Assembly (NCBI GenBank): GCA_913050095.1
Contig: CAJXAV010000008.1
Coordinates: 1-41,129 of the forward strand
Length of the DNA: 41,129 nt
Direction of reading: 5' to 3'
From: an uncultured Gammaproteobacteria bacterium
Lineage (GTDB): Bacteria > Pseudomonadota > Gammaproteobacteria > Poriferisulfidales > GCA-002705445
Part shown: in pieces, positions 17,688 to 28,713 of the stretch
Layout: each line of letters begins with the position of its first letter
How positions within the stretch are numbered: position 1 is the first letter of the stretch
The notes under the pieces: model-generated
What the model was told of the DNA's origin: nothing
Database searches by the model: none
Seen by the model: only the letters and a program-made list of their open reading frames with translations
Made by a program: the position numbers and the translations under genes

Positions 17688-18403
17688 TAAAATTAATTAT
17701 TTTTTCAATTTTCTTTATTTTTTCAAATCAAATAGCTTATTCAAGTGACTCTGTTATTAAATCACTTGAAAAAAAAATGAATGAAATTTTTCCATCTGTA
17801 AAATTTGATAAGATAAAAAAAACCGAAATAAAAAATATTTATGAAATCCATTATGGTGGAGAAATAGTTTATATAACGAGTGATGGAAATTATATTTTTG
17901 AGAGTGGCAATATTCAAAAAGTAGAAAAAGAAAATAATTCTTATGTGTTCACAAATCTTACTGAAATTTCTGCTGCTGAAGGTAGAAAAAATTTACTAGA
18001 TAATATCCCAGACGAAAAAATGTTTTCATATGGAAGTAGTAAAGAAGATTATATCAATGTTGTAACTGATATAGATTGCCCATACTGTAGAAAATTCCAT
18101 AACGATATACCAATTTATATTAAAAATGGAATCAAGGTTAGATATTTAGTATTTACAATAAAAACAAGCTCAAAAAGAAAAATTATATCTGCGTGGTGCT
18201 CTAATGATAAAAATGAAGCATTTACAAAGCTAAAAAATGAAGAGAACATCCCAAGTAAAACGTGTGATAATCCTATAGAAAAGCACCAGGAGCTAATAAG
18301 TAGTATTGGCGTGGGTTCAACTCCATCAATATATCTTCCAAATGGAAGGTTAATTCAGGGTTATATGAGTCCAGACGAGGTTATTCAAAAAATAAGGAAT
18401 TAG
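17663..18403 (+). CDS. dsbC: Thiol:disulfide interchange protein DsbC-like
   Basis: Signal peptide, DIDCPYCRKFH active site, GVGSTPSIYLPNGR; TTG start with AAAGGAG RBS inside the xerD end. Confidence 0.88.
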   Translation: MQKSSKSLIKLIIFSIFFIFSNQIAYSSDSVIKSLEKKMNEIFPSVKFDKIKKTEIKNIYEIHYGGEIVYITSDGNYIFESGNIQKVEKENNSYVFTNLTEISAAEGRKNLLDNIPDEKMFSYGSSKEDYINVVTDIDCPYCRKFHNDIPIYIKNGIKVRYLVFTIKTSSKRKIISAWCSNDKNEAFTKLKNEENIPSKTCDNPIEKHQELISSIGVGSTPSIYLPNGRLIQGYMSPDEVIQKIRN

Positions 18404-20804
18404 TAAACCAGCTATTTTTTTCTTTAAATCCATTTACGATTAAAATCTCCATCGCTCTAGTGCAAGCTACATATAAAAGATTTTCTTCTTCTTGATAGCG
18501 TTTACTAACATTTTTATAAAATATTTTTTCTATTAAAGGATTATTTTTAAAAATATTTGGGTTATAAATCAAGTCTTCACATCCTAAATCATCATTGAAA
18601 ATCGGAAAAATGATATCTTTGTTATTTGTAGTTTTTCTATAAGTTTGCGCGAGAATTACCACTTTTGATTCAAGTCCTTTAGCAGAATGTATAGTTTGTA
18701 TTTTTACACAATCTGAATCTATACTTTCGATTTCTTGTTTTATGTCTTTAATTTTTTCTATATGACATAAAAACTGGAAAGGGGTTAAAAATCTTCCATG
18801 ATTCATTTTTAAAGCCATATTGACAAAATTTAAAAAATTATTATTTATCTCTATATTTTTAATTTTATTATCGCCAGCATATAATTTGGTAATATCTAGA
18901 TCACTATATATTTTATCAATTAGATCATGCATTGGAATTAGCCCAACTAGACTTTTCCAATTGTTATATAAATTATTGTATTTACTTTTTTCAATAAAAT
19001 TCTTAATATCGTTAATATTGTTGATATTTATTTTATTTACTTCATTGACGGGAAAATTGAATATTGGAGAAATTAGTACCGAATATAAATCTCCAGTTGT
19101 TTCCTCATGATCTAAAATTAAATGTCTTAACAATAAGTAAATATCATTTATTTCTTTATTATCAAGTAATGTTTTTTGTAAGTTTGTAGAAGTAGGAATA
19201 GAATTTGAAATTAATATGTCTTCCATGTCCTTAATATGTGTTCTACCTCTTACTAAAATCATTATATCGTGATATTTTATTCCTTTGTCTTCCACTAAAC
19301 TTTTTATTTGACTAGCAATAAAATTTGTCTCTTTTAAAATCATGTCCTTAATATTTAATTTTTCGCTATCATTTCCAATATAATTTATACTAACCTCATT
19401 ATCATTTTTTAGCTTGGTGTTAAAATTTTTTACATTAGGAAAAACTATATTTACAAAATCGACAATATTCTCTGAAGACCTTCTTGATTGGTTGAGATAT
19501 AAATCTATAGCACCAAATCTGTCATTGTTATACTTTTTTGCAATATGAAACAGTTTTGGTTCAGATCCACGAAATCCATAAATAGATTGTTTTTCGTCAC
19601 CAACAATTGTTACACTCGAGTTTTCACCAAGACTGTGAACAGCATTAAGAATAATTTTAATTATTTTCCATTGTATATAATTAGTATCTTGAAATTCATC
19701 AATAAGTAAGTGGTTAATAGAATTTGCAATTTTATAAAAAATCCAACTTTCATCTTCATGCTTTGCTAAATTATTGAAGCATAATGAGGTTTTGTCAGAA
19801 AAATCATAAAGATTATTCCTTTCTAAGGAATTTTGATATTCAGTAAAGAAAGTATTGGATAATTCTTTCCAAGCATCTTGTATCAGGAAGAAATTTTTTT
19901 CTTCAAATTTATAAATTTCTTGAAGAAATAACTCTATATCAATATTATTTTTTTTTAATATTTTCTCAATGTTTTTCTTTATCGTTCTATTTTTAGTAAA
20001 AAAAATACTGCATATTTTTTCAATAACTTGCTCATCATTTTTATTCAAGAAAATATATTCTAAGTCTAACTCCGGAAAAATATTTTGAAAATTATTTTCA
20101 ATAAATAAACTATGAATATTATTAATAAAATTTTTTTTATAATCTAAAAATTTTTTATTTTTATCGAAAAATTTTTTATTTATAAAATTTTTTTTATTAG
20201 AAATTTCTAAGTAATAATTTTTTTTTTCAACTATGCCAATGACTGATTTTTTAATACTGTCGAAACTCCCCACATGATTAATTAAAAATCTTAGATTTTC
20301 TTGGAAATTTTTATTTTTTTCTATATATTTATTAGTAAATATTTTATTTTCAACCTCTTGAGAAAATAATTTGCTATTTAACTTGTCGTTAATTTCAAAA
20401 TTATTAAAAATATCATTTTCTAAATATAATTGAGATAAAATTTCTGTAAAAAATGAATCAAATGTGCAAATTCTTATATCTTTATTGTCTAATTGAAGTT
20501 TAGTAAATAATTTTTTTGCACTTTTTAAGTAGTTATTTATATCTTTATTTATTCCAATTTCCTTAAGTTCCTTTATTAAATTTTCCTCGTCTTTATATGC
20601 CCAGTTAGATATTTTTTCATTTAATCTGTCTCTCATTTCTGCTGATGCTTTTTTTGTGAATGTAATCGCTGTAATTTTTTCTGGACTTTCACCTTCTAAT
20701 AAAAGCCTTAGAATTTTTGATATTATTATCCATGTTTTGCCAGTCCCAGCATCAGCTGTAACGTTTATACTTTGTCCTGGTTTTAAATATTTATTTATAT
20801 TCAT
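18381..20804 (-). CDS. UvrD/AddA-type superfamily 1 helicase, no C-terminal nuclease domain
   Basis: Walker A ADAGTGKTWII, TFTKKASAEMRDRL, HLLIDEFQDTN, LLYVACTRAMEIL; ORF ends soon after motif VI. Confidence 0.85.
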   Translation of the reverse strand: MNINKYLKPGQSINVTADAGTGKTWIIISKILRLLLEGESPEKITAITFTKKASAEMRDRLNEKISNWAYKDEENLIKELKEIGINKDINNYLKSAKKLFTKLQLDNKDIRICTFDSFFTEILSQLYLENDIFNNFEINDKLNSKLFSQEVENKIFTNKYIEKNKNFQENLRFLINHVGSFDSIKKSVIGIVEKKNYYLEISNKKNFINKKFFDKNKKFLDYKKNFINNIHSLFIENNFQNIFPELDLEYIFLNKNDEQVIEKICSIFFTKNRTIKKNIEKILKKNNIDIELFLQEIYKFEEKNFFLIQDAWKELSNTFFTEYQNSLERNNLYDFSDKTSLCFNNLAKHEDESWIFYKIANSINHLLIDEFQDTNYIQWKIIKIILNAVHSLGENSSVTIVGDEKQSIYGFRGSEPKLFHIAKKYNNDRFGAIDLYLNQSRRSSENIVDFVNIVFPNVKNFNTKLKNDNEVSINYIGNDSEKLNIKDMILKETNFIASQIKSLVEDKGIKYHDIMILVRGRTHIKDMEDILISNSIPTSTNLQKTLLDNKEINDIYLLLRHLILDHEETTGDLYSVLISPIFNFPVNEVNKININNINDIKNFIEKSKYNNLYNNWKSLVGLIPMHDLIDKIYSDLDITKLYAGDNKIKNIEINNNFLNFVNMALKMNHGRFLTPFQFLCHIEKIKDIKQEIESIDSDCVKIQTIHSAKGLESKVVILAQTYRKTTNNKDIIFPIFNDDLGCEDLIYNPNIFKNNPLIEKIFYKNVSKRYQEEENLLYVACTRAMEILIVNGFKEKNSWFTNSLFFE

Positions 20805-20860
20805 ATATTTTTATAATAATATATTAAAGAATATTAACTGTTTATTAATTTTTTATTTTT

Positions 20861-21742
20861 ATGCTTAGAATAGCACTTTTTCTTGGGACAAATATTGCAA
20901 TACTATTTATATTAAGTATTTCAATGTCTGTGTTTGGTATTGAAGGAGTCTTGGATGAGCAAGGCGTAGATCTTAACATAAATTCTCTCCTTTTTATTTC
21001 AGCCATTATTGGTTTTAGTGGTTCTTTTATATCGCTTTTATTATCTAAATGGTTAGCAAAGAAAAGTATGGGCGTCATTATAATCAGCACCCCATCTAAT
21101 GAAACAGAAAAGTGGTTACTTCTTACCTTAAAAGAAATTTCTTTAAAAGTAGGCATAAAAACTCCGGAATTTGGATTATTCAAATCTCAACAATTGAATG
21201 CATTTGCAACTGGATTTTCAAAAAATAATTCATTAGTTGCATTAAGCTCTGGGCTTGTAAATCATATGAATAGAGATGAAATAGAGGCAGTAATCGCTCA
21301 TGAAATTTCACATATTTCAAATGGAGATATGGTTACAATGACTTTGATACAAGGAATAATAAATACTTTTGTTATTTTCTTTTCAAGAGTTATAGGACAT
21401 ATTGTCGATAGAGTTGTTTTTAAAGTTCAAAGAGGGCATGGCCCAGCATATTATATTACAAGTATTATTACACAAATCATTCTTTCTATTTTAGCAAGTA
21501 TGATTGTTATGTGGTTCTCAAGAAAAAGAGAGTATGAAGCTGATTCTTCAGCTGCAAATTTAGTTGGCCCAAGTAAAATGATATCAGCCTTAAAAACTTT
21601 ATCTCTTAAATCAACTAGCGAACTCCCAGATCAAATGGCGGCATTTGGAATATCTGGAAAAGATAAAAATACATTCAAGAGTTTATTTAGCAGCCATCCT
21701 CCTATAGAATCTAGAATCGAATCATTATTAAAAAATAGCTAA
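20861..21742 (+). CDS. htpX: HtpX family membrane metalloprotease
   Basis: HEISHISNGDMVTMTLIQG (HExxH), ALSSGLV, SSHPPIESRI. Confidence 0.96.
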   Translation: MLRIALFLGTNIAILFILSISMSVFGIEGVLDEQGVDLNINSLLFISAIIGFSGSFISLLLSKWLAKKSMGVIIISTPSNETEKWLLLTLKEISLKVGIKTPEFGLFKSQQLNAFATGFSKNNSLVALSSGLVNHMNRDEIEAVIAHEISHISNGDMVTMTLIQGIINTFVIFFSRVIGHIVDRVVFKVQRGHGPAYYITSIITQIILSILASMIVMWFSRKREYEADSSAANLVGPSKMISALKTLSLKSTSELPDQMAAFGISGKDKNTFKSLFSSHPPIESRIESLLKNS

Positions 21743-21748
21743 ATCCTT

Positions 21749-22318
21749 ATGGCAAGTTACAATACAAGCAACATAAAAAACGGTTTAAAAGTCTTAATTA
21801 ACAATGATCCTTATGAAATTATTGATAATTCTTTCCATAAACCAGGTAAAGGACAAGCTTTTAGTAAAATAAAATTAAAAAATCTGATTAATGGCAGGGT
21901 AAATGAAAAAACCTTAAAAATCGGAGATAGTCTTAATTCTGCAGATATTCACACATCAAACATGCAATATTTATATAGTGATGATCAGAATTATTTTTTT
22001 ATGGACCTAGAAAACTTTGAACAAATCTCAATTAACAAAGAAGTTTTAGCAGAAAATAGGAATTGGCTTAAAGGAGAAGAAGAATGTGTAATTACTTTCT
22101 TTAACAATAATCCTATTGGTGTTGAACTACCAATATTTGTGGAACTTAAAATTAAGCATACAGAGCCTGGACTTAAAGGAGATACAACATCAAAAGCTAC
22201 TAAACCTGCAATCTTAGAAACCGACGTTGAAATCCAAGTTCCTTTGTTTATCAATCAAAATGATTTAATTAAAATAGATACAAGATCTAAAGAATATGTT
22301 TCTAGAGTAAAAATATAA
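21749..22318 (+). CDS. efp: Translation elongation factor P
   Basis: FHKPGKGQAFSKIKLKNL with Lys34 in the modifiable loop; three-domain EF-P length. Confidence 0.97.
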   Translation: MASYNTSNIKNGLKVLINNDPYEIIDNSFHKPGKGQAFSKIKLKNLINGRVNEKTLKIGDSLNSADIHTSNMQYLYSDDQNYFFMDLENFEQISINKEVLAENRNWLKGEEECVITFFNNNPIGVELPIFVELKIKHTEPGLKGDTTSKATKPAILETDVEIQVPLFINQNDLIKIDTRSKEYVSRVKI

Positions 22319-22319
22319 C

Positions 22320-23180
22320 TTACTTTAAAACTTCATCTCTAATTAATATTTTTTTGTCAGTAACTATATTATCCGACCAAATACTTTCGTTTTTACTTAT
22401 CAATATAATAACTGTTGATCCCAAATTAAACATGCCAATTTCTTGGCCTTTTTTATAATAATTTTTATCAGCATCTTTTTTAAATGCTATAACGCTATCC
22501 CTATGTTTTGATGGGGCTATAATTCCATAATCACTTAGCGAAATACAACCTACATTTACAGCACCAATCATTATCATCGATATTTTGAAATTATCATTAT
22601 CAAAAGACATAACCACTCTTTCATTTTTCGCATATAAATTTCTAATTCCTTTAGTAGCGTATGGCGCTACACTGTAAAGAGTCCCTGGGACGTGTGTGAT
22701 TTTTGTAAGAAAACCGTCACATGGCATATAAATTCTATGACAATCTTTAGGCTCAAGGTAAATATTAATAAATTTTCCATTATCAAAATCATTGGTATTT
22801 TCGTGAATTAATTCGCTCACAGAATATTTATGGTCTTTTGCATGTATAAAAGTATTTTTATTGATCTGACCATGACTTGCTATCGTCCCATCACAAGGAG
22901 AGATAATAAAATCTAAATTTCCTAATTCTCTTCTAAAAGATAAATCCAACTCCCTTGTAAAAAAATCATTTAATGATTTATAGTCATTTATCTTTTTTAA
23001 CTTATATTCTTCTAAAGTAATATTAAAAAGTGAGATATATATCCTTATTAAAATATTTTTTATAGCCGGTTCTTCAATTCTTGATATTTTATAGGTCATA
23101 TTGGATATCAGATGAAGCGGGGCTATATAGAAAATAGTTATTTTAAATTGATTAATAAGTTTTTTTAAGTTTTCTTTCAT
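22320..23180 (-). CDS. psd: Phosphatidylserine decarboxylase proenzyme
   Basis: FFTREL, CDGTIASHGQI, FNLGSTVI (LGST pyruvoyl cleavage site). Confidence 0.96.
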   Translation of the reverse strand: MKENLKKLINQFKITIFYIAPLHLISNMTYKISRIEEPAIKNILIRIYISLFNITLEEYKLKKINDYKSLNDFFTRELDLSFRRELGNLDFIISPCDGTIASHGQINKNTFIHAKDHKYSVSELIHENTNDFDNGKFINIYLEPKDCHRIYMPCDGFLTKITHVPGTLYSVAPYATKGIRNLYAKNERVVMSFDNDNFKISMIMIGAVNVGCISLSDYGIIAPSKHRDSVIAFKKDADKNYYKKGQEIGMFNLGSTVIILISKNESIWSDNIVTDKKILIRDEVLK

Positions 23181-23205
23181 TTTATTTTTTATAACCTATA
23201 AATTT

Positions 23206-23214
23206 TGGTATAAT
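23206..23214 (+). promoter_or_regulatory. Putative extended -10 promoter of aroC
   Basis: TGGTATAAT (perfect TGnTATAAT) ending 5 nt before the aroC ATG at 23220. Confidence 0.5.
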
Positions 23215-23219
23215 AAGAT

Positions 23220-24281
23220 ATGCCAGGAAATAGTCACGGACAATTATTCAAAGTAACCACTTATGGCGAAAGTCATGGTGAAGCTATTGGTTGTATAATA
23301 GATGGTTGCCCACCAAATCTCAAGATTGATATTAAAGATATTCAAAAAGATCTAGATAGAAGAAAACCTGGAAAAACAAGACATACCTCTCAAAGAAGAG
23401 AGTCAGATACAGTAAAAATTTTATCAGGAGTTTTTGATGGAAAAACTACCGGCACACCTATAAGTTTGATTATTTATAATGAAGATGCGCGAAGCAAAGA
23501 TTATTCCGATATAAAAGATTTATATAGGCCTGGCCATGCAGATATTACATATGATAAAAAATATGGTAACAGAGACTATAAAGGCGGTGGAAGATCATCA
23601 GCTAGAGAAACGGCAACAAGAGTAGCAGCAGGTGCGATAGCTAAGTTGTATTTAAAAGAGAAATATAATGTCGAAATTCAGGGATTTGTGTCTCAGCTTG
23701 GGCCAATACAAGCTGAAAGTATTAATTATAAAGATATAGAAAATAATCCATTCTTTTTTCCTGATAAGGGCAAAGTTAAAGATCTTGAAGATTATATGGA
23801 TGCATTAAGAAAAGAAGGAAATTCTATTGGCGCAAGAATAAATGTAATAGCAAAAAATGTGCCTGCAGGATTAGGTGAGCCAGTTTTTGACAGAATAGAT
23901 GCAGATATTGCAAAAGCAATGATGAGTATAAATGCTGTTAAGGCAGTCGAAATTGGAGCTGGTTTTTTATCTGTTACTCAAAAAGGAACAGAGCATAGAG
24001 ATGAAATTGATTCTAAGAATGGCTTCTTAAGTAATAATGCTGGCGGAACGTTAGGCGGTATTACTTCTGGTCAAAATATAGAGACTAGTATTGCAATTAA
24101 ACCAACTTCAAGTATTAGAATTCCAGGAAAGACAATCAATAATGAAGGAAAAGATTCTACAGTTATAACAAAAGGTAGACACGATCCATGTGTTGGAATA
24201 AGAGCAGTACCAATAGCTGAAGCAATGCTTGCTTTAGTTTTAGTAGATCACGCTTTGAGACATAAAGCTCAAAATTTATAA
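23220..24281 (+). CDS. aroC: Chorismate synthase
   Basis: [58 protein letters not shown]. Confidence 0.98.
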   Translation: MPGNSHGQLFKVTTYGESHGEAIGCIIDGCPPNLKIDIKDIQKDLDRRKPGKTRHTSQRRESDTVKILSGVFDGKTTGTPISLIIYNEDARSKDYSDIKDLYRPGHADITYDKKYGNRDYKGGGRSSARETATRVAAGAIAKLYLKEKYNVEIQGFVSQLGPIQAESINYKDIENNPFFFPDKGKVKDLEDYMDALRKEGNSIGARINVIAKNVPAGLGEPVFDRIDADIAKAMMSINAVKAVEIGAGFLSVTQKGTEHRDEIDSKNGFLSNNAGGTLGGITSGQNIETSIAIKPTSSIRIPGKTINNEGKDSTVITKGRHDPCVGIRAVPIAEAMLALVLVDHALRHKAQNL

Positions 24282-24388
24282 TTTAAAATAGTTCAATATT
24301 TTTCAAAAATAATCAAACTTTATGTTTAGAAAATATACAAACTTATATATATATAATTTATCAAATAATTTTTTTAAGGATTCATCAA

Positions 24389-25585
24389 TTGAAAAAAAAT
24401 AAAATTTACAAAGGGAATATTCTGGATTCTCCTATAATGTTTAATAAAGTTTATATAAAACTATCATCTTTTTATTTTTTTTATTTCGCTTCTTTAGGAG
24501 CATTTTTACCATTTTGGCCATTATATTTAAATTATAAAAATTTTAATCCGTATGAAATCGGAATAATTACTGGAACTATGATTGGAACAAAAATAATTGC
24601 TCCAAACTTATGGGGATGGATAGCAGATAAAACAGGATTAAGACATAGGGTAATCCAGTTCGGAGCATTTAGTTGTTTTTTAATATTTAGCTTTGCATCA
24701 TCTATTGAAAACTTTATTGGTATGGTTTCTCTTATTTTTTTCTTTAGTTTTTTCTGGAATGCTTCGTTACCTCAATTCGAAGCGGTTACAATGACTTCGT
24801 TAGGCTCGTCATATAATAAATATAGTCAAATAAGATTATGGGGTTCATTGGGCTTTATATTGTCAGTTTTTTTATTGTCTGCTTTAACAAATTATTTTGG
24901 TATAAAAATAGTACCTTTATTTATTTTATTTTTCTTATTTCTGACCTTCGTAACTACATTGTATATTAGCAATACTAAAATTGATCAAAAGAAAAATAAA
25001 AATTCTTTAATGAGTATTGTGTTTAAACCAGTTGTTATTGGTATTCTATTGTCATGTTTTTTGATGCAATTGAGCCATGGTCCATTTTATGCTTTCTTTG
25101 CAATATATTTATCTGAAAGTAACTACAGCACAAATCTAATAGGATTTATTTGGACGCTTGGAGTAATTGCTGAAATTCTAATTTTTATGAAAATTTCCTC
25201 ATGGATTCCGAAATATGGTCTACAAAATTTATTTGTTGTTAGTTTTTTATTTGCGTCATTAAGATGGCTATTGATTTCATTTTTCCCGGAAAGCATTGGA
25301 ATTGTAATACTTGCAACTCTATTTCATGCAATTACGTATGGAATGTACCATGCTGTATCTATTTCCTTAATACATGAATATTTTACTGGTGAATTACAAG
25401 GTAGAGGACAAGCATTATATTCTAGTATAAGTTTTGGATTAGGAGGTTCTATCGGAAGCTTTTATAGTGGATATCTTTGGGAATCAGCTGGTGGGTCTAC
25501 AGTATATCTATATGCCTCATTATTTGCTTTTTTTGGTTTTATTGTGTCCTTTATCTTAGTAAAATCAAATCATAGGAATATTTAA
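24389..25585 (+). CDS. MFS transporter (MFS_1-like / HcaT-type)
   Basis: [19 protein letters not shown]...[12 protein letters not shown], 12-TM pattern; TTG start, with an alternative ATG inside. Confidence 0.8.
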   Translation: MKKNKIYKGNILDSPIMFNKVYIKLSSFYFFYFASLGAFLPFWPLYLNYKNFNPYEIGIITGTMIGTKIIAPNLWGWIADKTGLRHRVIQFGAFSCFLIFSFASSIENFIGMVSLIFFFSFFWNASLPQFEAVTMTSLGSSYNKYSQIRLWGSLGFILSVFLLSALTNYFGIKIVPLFILFFLFLTFVTTLYISNTKIDQKKNKNSLMSIVFKPVVIGILLSCFLMQLSHGPFYAFFAIYLSESNYSTNLIGFIWTLGVIAEILIFMKISSWIPKYGLQNLFVVSFLFASLRWLLISFFPESIGIVILATLFHAITYGMYHAVSISLIHEYFTGELQGRGQALYSSISFGLGGSIGSFYSGYLWESAGGSTVYLYASLFAFFGFIVSFILVKSNHRNI

Positions 25586-25599
25586 ATTATTTTAAAATT

Positions 25600-27000
25600 A
25601 TGAAAAAAACATTATATGACAAATTATGGGACGAGCATCATATACATACATATGAGAATGGTTATAGCCTTATATATATTGATAAACATTTAATTCATGA
25701 AGTAACCTCTCCACAAGCTTTCGAAGGCTTAAAGCATGCTGGGAGAGATATATGGAATAAAAATAGTATTATGGCTGTGCCTGACCATAATGTTCCAACC
25801 ATTCAAAGAGATGATGGAATTAAAGATCCAATTTCAAAATTACAAGTAGATGCATTAAATAAAAATTGTAAAAATAATGACTTATTAAAATTTGACCTTG
25901 ATGATGTAAGACAAGGTATTGTCCATGTTGTTGGGCCAGAACAAGGAATACTTTTGCCAGGAATGACGGTTGTGTGTGGAGACTCTCACACATCCACACA
26001 TGGCGCATTGGCTGCGCTAGCATTTGGTATTGGAACATCAGAAGTTGAACATGTGCTTGCAACTCAATGCTTATTACAAAAAAAATCTTTAAATATGAAT
26101 ATAAAAGTTGATGGCGAAATGTCTAAATACTTCTATTCTAAAGATTTAGCGCTAGTAATAATTAGTCAAATTGGTACAGCTGGAGGTACTGGTTATGCTA
26201 TTGAATATACAGGTAGCGCAATTAAAAATTTATCTATGGAATCAAGAATGACTCTTTGTAATATGACTATTGAAGCTGGTGCGACAACCGGTCTTGTTGC
26301 AGTTGATGATACAACTATTGAATATGTTCAAAATAGACCATACGCGCCAAAAGAACAAAATCTTGCAGAAGCAAAAAAGTTTTGGAAAAATTTAATTTCA
26401 GATCATGGCGTACATTATGATAAGACAATAAATATAGATATTAGTAAATCAAGTCCAATGATTACTTGGGGAACTTCTCCAGAGATGGCAGTAAACGTCG
26501 ATGGCAAACTACCAGATCTAGAAGATGAAAAATTTTCAGACAAAAGACAAGATTTAATTAATGCATTCAATTATATGGGTTTAAAAGAAAAGCAAAATGT
26601 TAACTCAATCGAGCTTGATAAAATATTTATTGGTTCCTGCACAAACTCTAGAATTGAGGACTTAAGAATCGTAGCAGATATTGTTAAAAATAAAAAAATT
26701 GCAAAAAATATCAAAAGCGCAATTATTGTTCCTGGCTCTGGTTTAGTCAAGGAAGAAGCAGAAAAAGAAGGTTTAGATAAAATCTTCATGAAGTCTGGAT
26801 TTGAATGGAGAAGTCCTGGATGCTCTATGTGTTTAGGAATGAATGATGATAAATTGAGTGAATACGAAAGATGTGCATCAACTTCTAATAGAAATTTTGA
26901 AGGAAGACAAGGTCGACTAGGAAGGACACATTTGGTAAGTCCTGCGACTGCAGCAGCAGCAGCTATACATGGGCATTTTGTAGATGTTAGAGATATATAA
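25600..27000 (+). CDS. leuC: 3-isopropylmalate dehydratase large subunit
   Basis: [55 protein letters not shown]. Confidence 0.98.
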   Translation: MKKTLYDKLWDEHHIHTYENGYSLIYIDKHLIHEVTSPQAFEGLKHAGRDIWNKNSIMAVPDHNVPTIQRDDGIKDPISKLQVDALNKNCKNNDLLKFDLDDVRQGIVHVVGPEQGILLPGMTVVCGDSHTSTHGALAALAFGIGTSEVEHVLATQCLLQKKSLNMNIKVDGEMSKYFYSKDLALVIISQIGTAGGTGYAIEYTGSAIKNLSMESRMTLCNMTIEAGATTGLVAVDDTTIEYVQNRPYAPKEQNLAEAKKFWKNLISDHGVHYDKTINIDISKSSPMITWGTSPEMAVNVDGKLPDLEDEKFSDKRQDLINAFNYMGLKEKQNVNSIELDKIFIGSCTNSRIEDLRIVADIVKNKKIAKNIKSAIIVPGSGLVKEEAEKEGLDKIFMKSGFEWRSPGCSMCLGMNDDKLSEYERCASTSNRNFEGRQGRLGRTHLVSPATAAAAAIHGHFVDVRDI

Positions 27001-27005
27001 AAAAT

Positions 27006-27644
27006 ATGGAAAAATTTAAAGAAGTTAGTACAGTTGCAGCATATATTGATAGAAAAAATATCGATACGGATGCTATTATACCCAAGCAATATTTGAAAGC
27101 TGTTACAAGAGATGGCTTTGGAGACAATTTATTTGATGATTGGAGATATTTAGAGCCTGGTAATCTTGGAGATAATCATAGTTTAAGAAAAAAAAATCCT
27201 GAATTTTTCTTAAATAATTCAAAATTTAAAGGTGCAAAAATATTAGTTGCAGGAGATAATTTTGGTTGTGGCTCCTCTAGAGAACATGCAGTGTGGGCGT
27301 TAATGGATTTTGGTTTCAGAGTGGTAATATCTTCAAGCTTTGCAGATATTTTTTATAATAATTGTTTTAAAAACGGATTGTTACCGATAAAGCTTGAACA
27401 AGAAAATTATATTAAGATCATAGGAGATATAAAAAATAAAAATAATATATTAACTATAAATTTAAATAACCAAACTATTTCATCAAAGGATATTTTTATT
27501 AAATTTGATATTGATGATCGAAGAAAAGAGGTTTTAGTAAATGGGATAGATGATATTTCAGAGACCTTAAAATTAAAAAATAAAATTATAGAATACGAAA
27601 ACAAACAGTCAAATAAGACGCCTTGGGTTTTTAATGAAAAATAA
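27006..27644 (+). CDS. leuD: 3-isopropylmalate dehydratase small subunit
   Basis: DAIIPKQYLK, GDNFGCGSSREHAVWAL. Confidence 0.97.
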   Translation: MEKFKEVSTVAAYIDRKNIDTDAIIPKQYLKAVTRDGFGDNLFDDWRYLEPGNLGDNHSLRKKNPEFFLNNSKFKGAKILVAGDNFGCGSSREHAVWALMDFGFRVVISSSFADIFYNNCFKNGLLPIKLEQENYIKIIGDIKNKNNILTINLNNQTISSKDIFIKFDIDDRRKEVLVNGIDDISETLKLKNKIIEYENKQSNKTPWVFNEK

Positions 27645-28713
27645 AATGAATATATTAGTTTTGCCTGGTGATGGTGTTGGTCCAGAAGTCACAGAAGAAG
27701 CTATTAAAGTTATTAAAGCAGTTTCTGAAATTTATAGTTTGAATGTGCAAATTGAAAAAGCACTATTTGGAGGAGCTGCCGTAGATAAATTTGGCAATCC
27801 CTTTCCAGAAGAAACTAAAAATAAAATAAGAGATTCTGATGCAATTTTATTAGGTGCTGTTGGTGGAAAAAAATATGATTCATTAGAAAAAGAAAATAAA
27901 CCTGAATCAGGTTTATTAGAGCTAAGAAAGAAATTAAATTTATTTATTAATATTCGTCCAATAATATCTTTTGCTGAATTATCTAATTCTTCACCAATAA
28001 AAAGTGAGTATATTTCAAATTTAGATATAGTAATAATTAGAGAATTAGTAGGTGGTTTATATTTTGGAGAGCCACGTGGTTATAAAAATAATATGACTGA
28101 GGCGTACAATACAATGAAGTACTCTGAGTCAGAAATTAATAGGATTTCAGATTACGCATTTAAGTTATCGGAAAAAAGGAGTGGTAAGTTATGCTCTGTT
28201 GATAAAGCAAATGTTCTAGAGGTATCCCAGCTTTGGAGATCTACAGTAAAAAAATTATCTGAAAATTATCCAAATGTAGATTTATCTCATATGTATGTAG
28301 ACAATGCAGCTATGCAGTTAGTTCAAAATCCAAAACAGTTTGATGTTGTTGTTACTGAAAATTTATTCGGAGATATATTATCAGATATAGCATCTGTTTT
28401 AACTGGATCTATTGGAATGTTACCGTCAGCCTCTTTAAACGAAAAAAATTTTGGGGTATATGAGCCAATTCATGGATCAGCACCAGATATAGCAGGGCAA
28501 AATATTGTTAATCCAATTGCAACAATTTTATCAGTAGCAATGATGTTCCAGCATACATTTGAAAGACCAGATATATATAATTGTATCTTAAATGCAGTAA
28601 AATTAGTTTTGAAAGATAAAAAATATACAAAAGATATTTCGATAGATGGACATTATATATCTACACAATCTATGGGTGACTGTATTTTAGAAAAATTAAG
28701 CGGTGAAAAATAA
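27634..28713 (+). CDS. leuB: 3-isopropylmalate dehydrogenase
   Basis: LPGDGVGPEVTEEA, VVTENLFGDILSDIASVLTGSIGMLPSAS, YEPIHGSAPDIAGQN. Confidence 0.98.
   Translation: MKNKMNILVLPGDGVGPEVTEEAIKVIKAVSEIYSLNVQIEKALFGGAAVDKFGNPFPEETKNKIRDSDAILLGAVGGKKYDSLEKENKPESGLLELRKKLNLFINIRPIISFAELSNSSPIKSEYISNLDIVIIRELVGGLYFGEPRGYKNNMTEAYNTMKYSESEINRISDYAFKLSEKRSGKLCSVDKANVLEVSQLWRSTVKKLSENYPNVDLSHMYVDNAAMQLVQNPKQFDVVVTENLFGDILSDIASVLTGSIGMLPSASLNEKNFGVYEPIHGSAPDIAGQNIVNPIATILSVAMMFQHTFERPDIYNCILNAVKLVLKDKKYTKDISIDGHYISTQSMGDCILEKLSGEK

Noticed and set aside
24343-24357. Short (TA)n run upstream of the MFS gene as a possible phase-variable repeat
   Set aside because: Only a few units and expected by chance in this AT-rich spacer; may simply contain a -10 (TATAAT 24352-24357).
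26571-27089. 172-aa minus-strand ORF across leuC/leuD junction
   Set aside because: Antisense to two strongly recognised genes; composition is typical of a shadow ORF.
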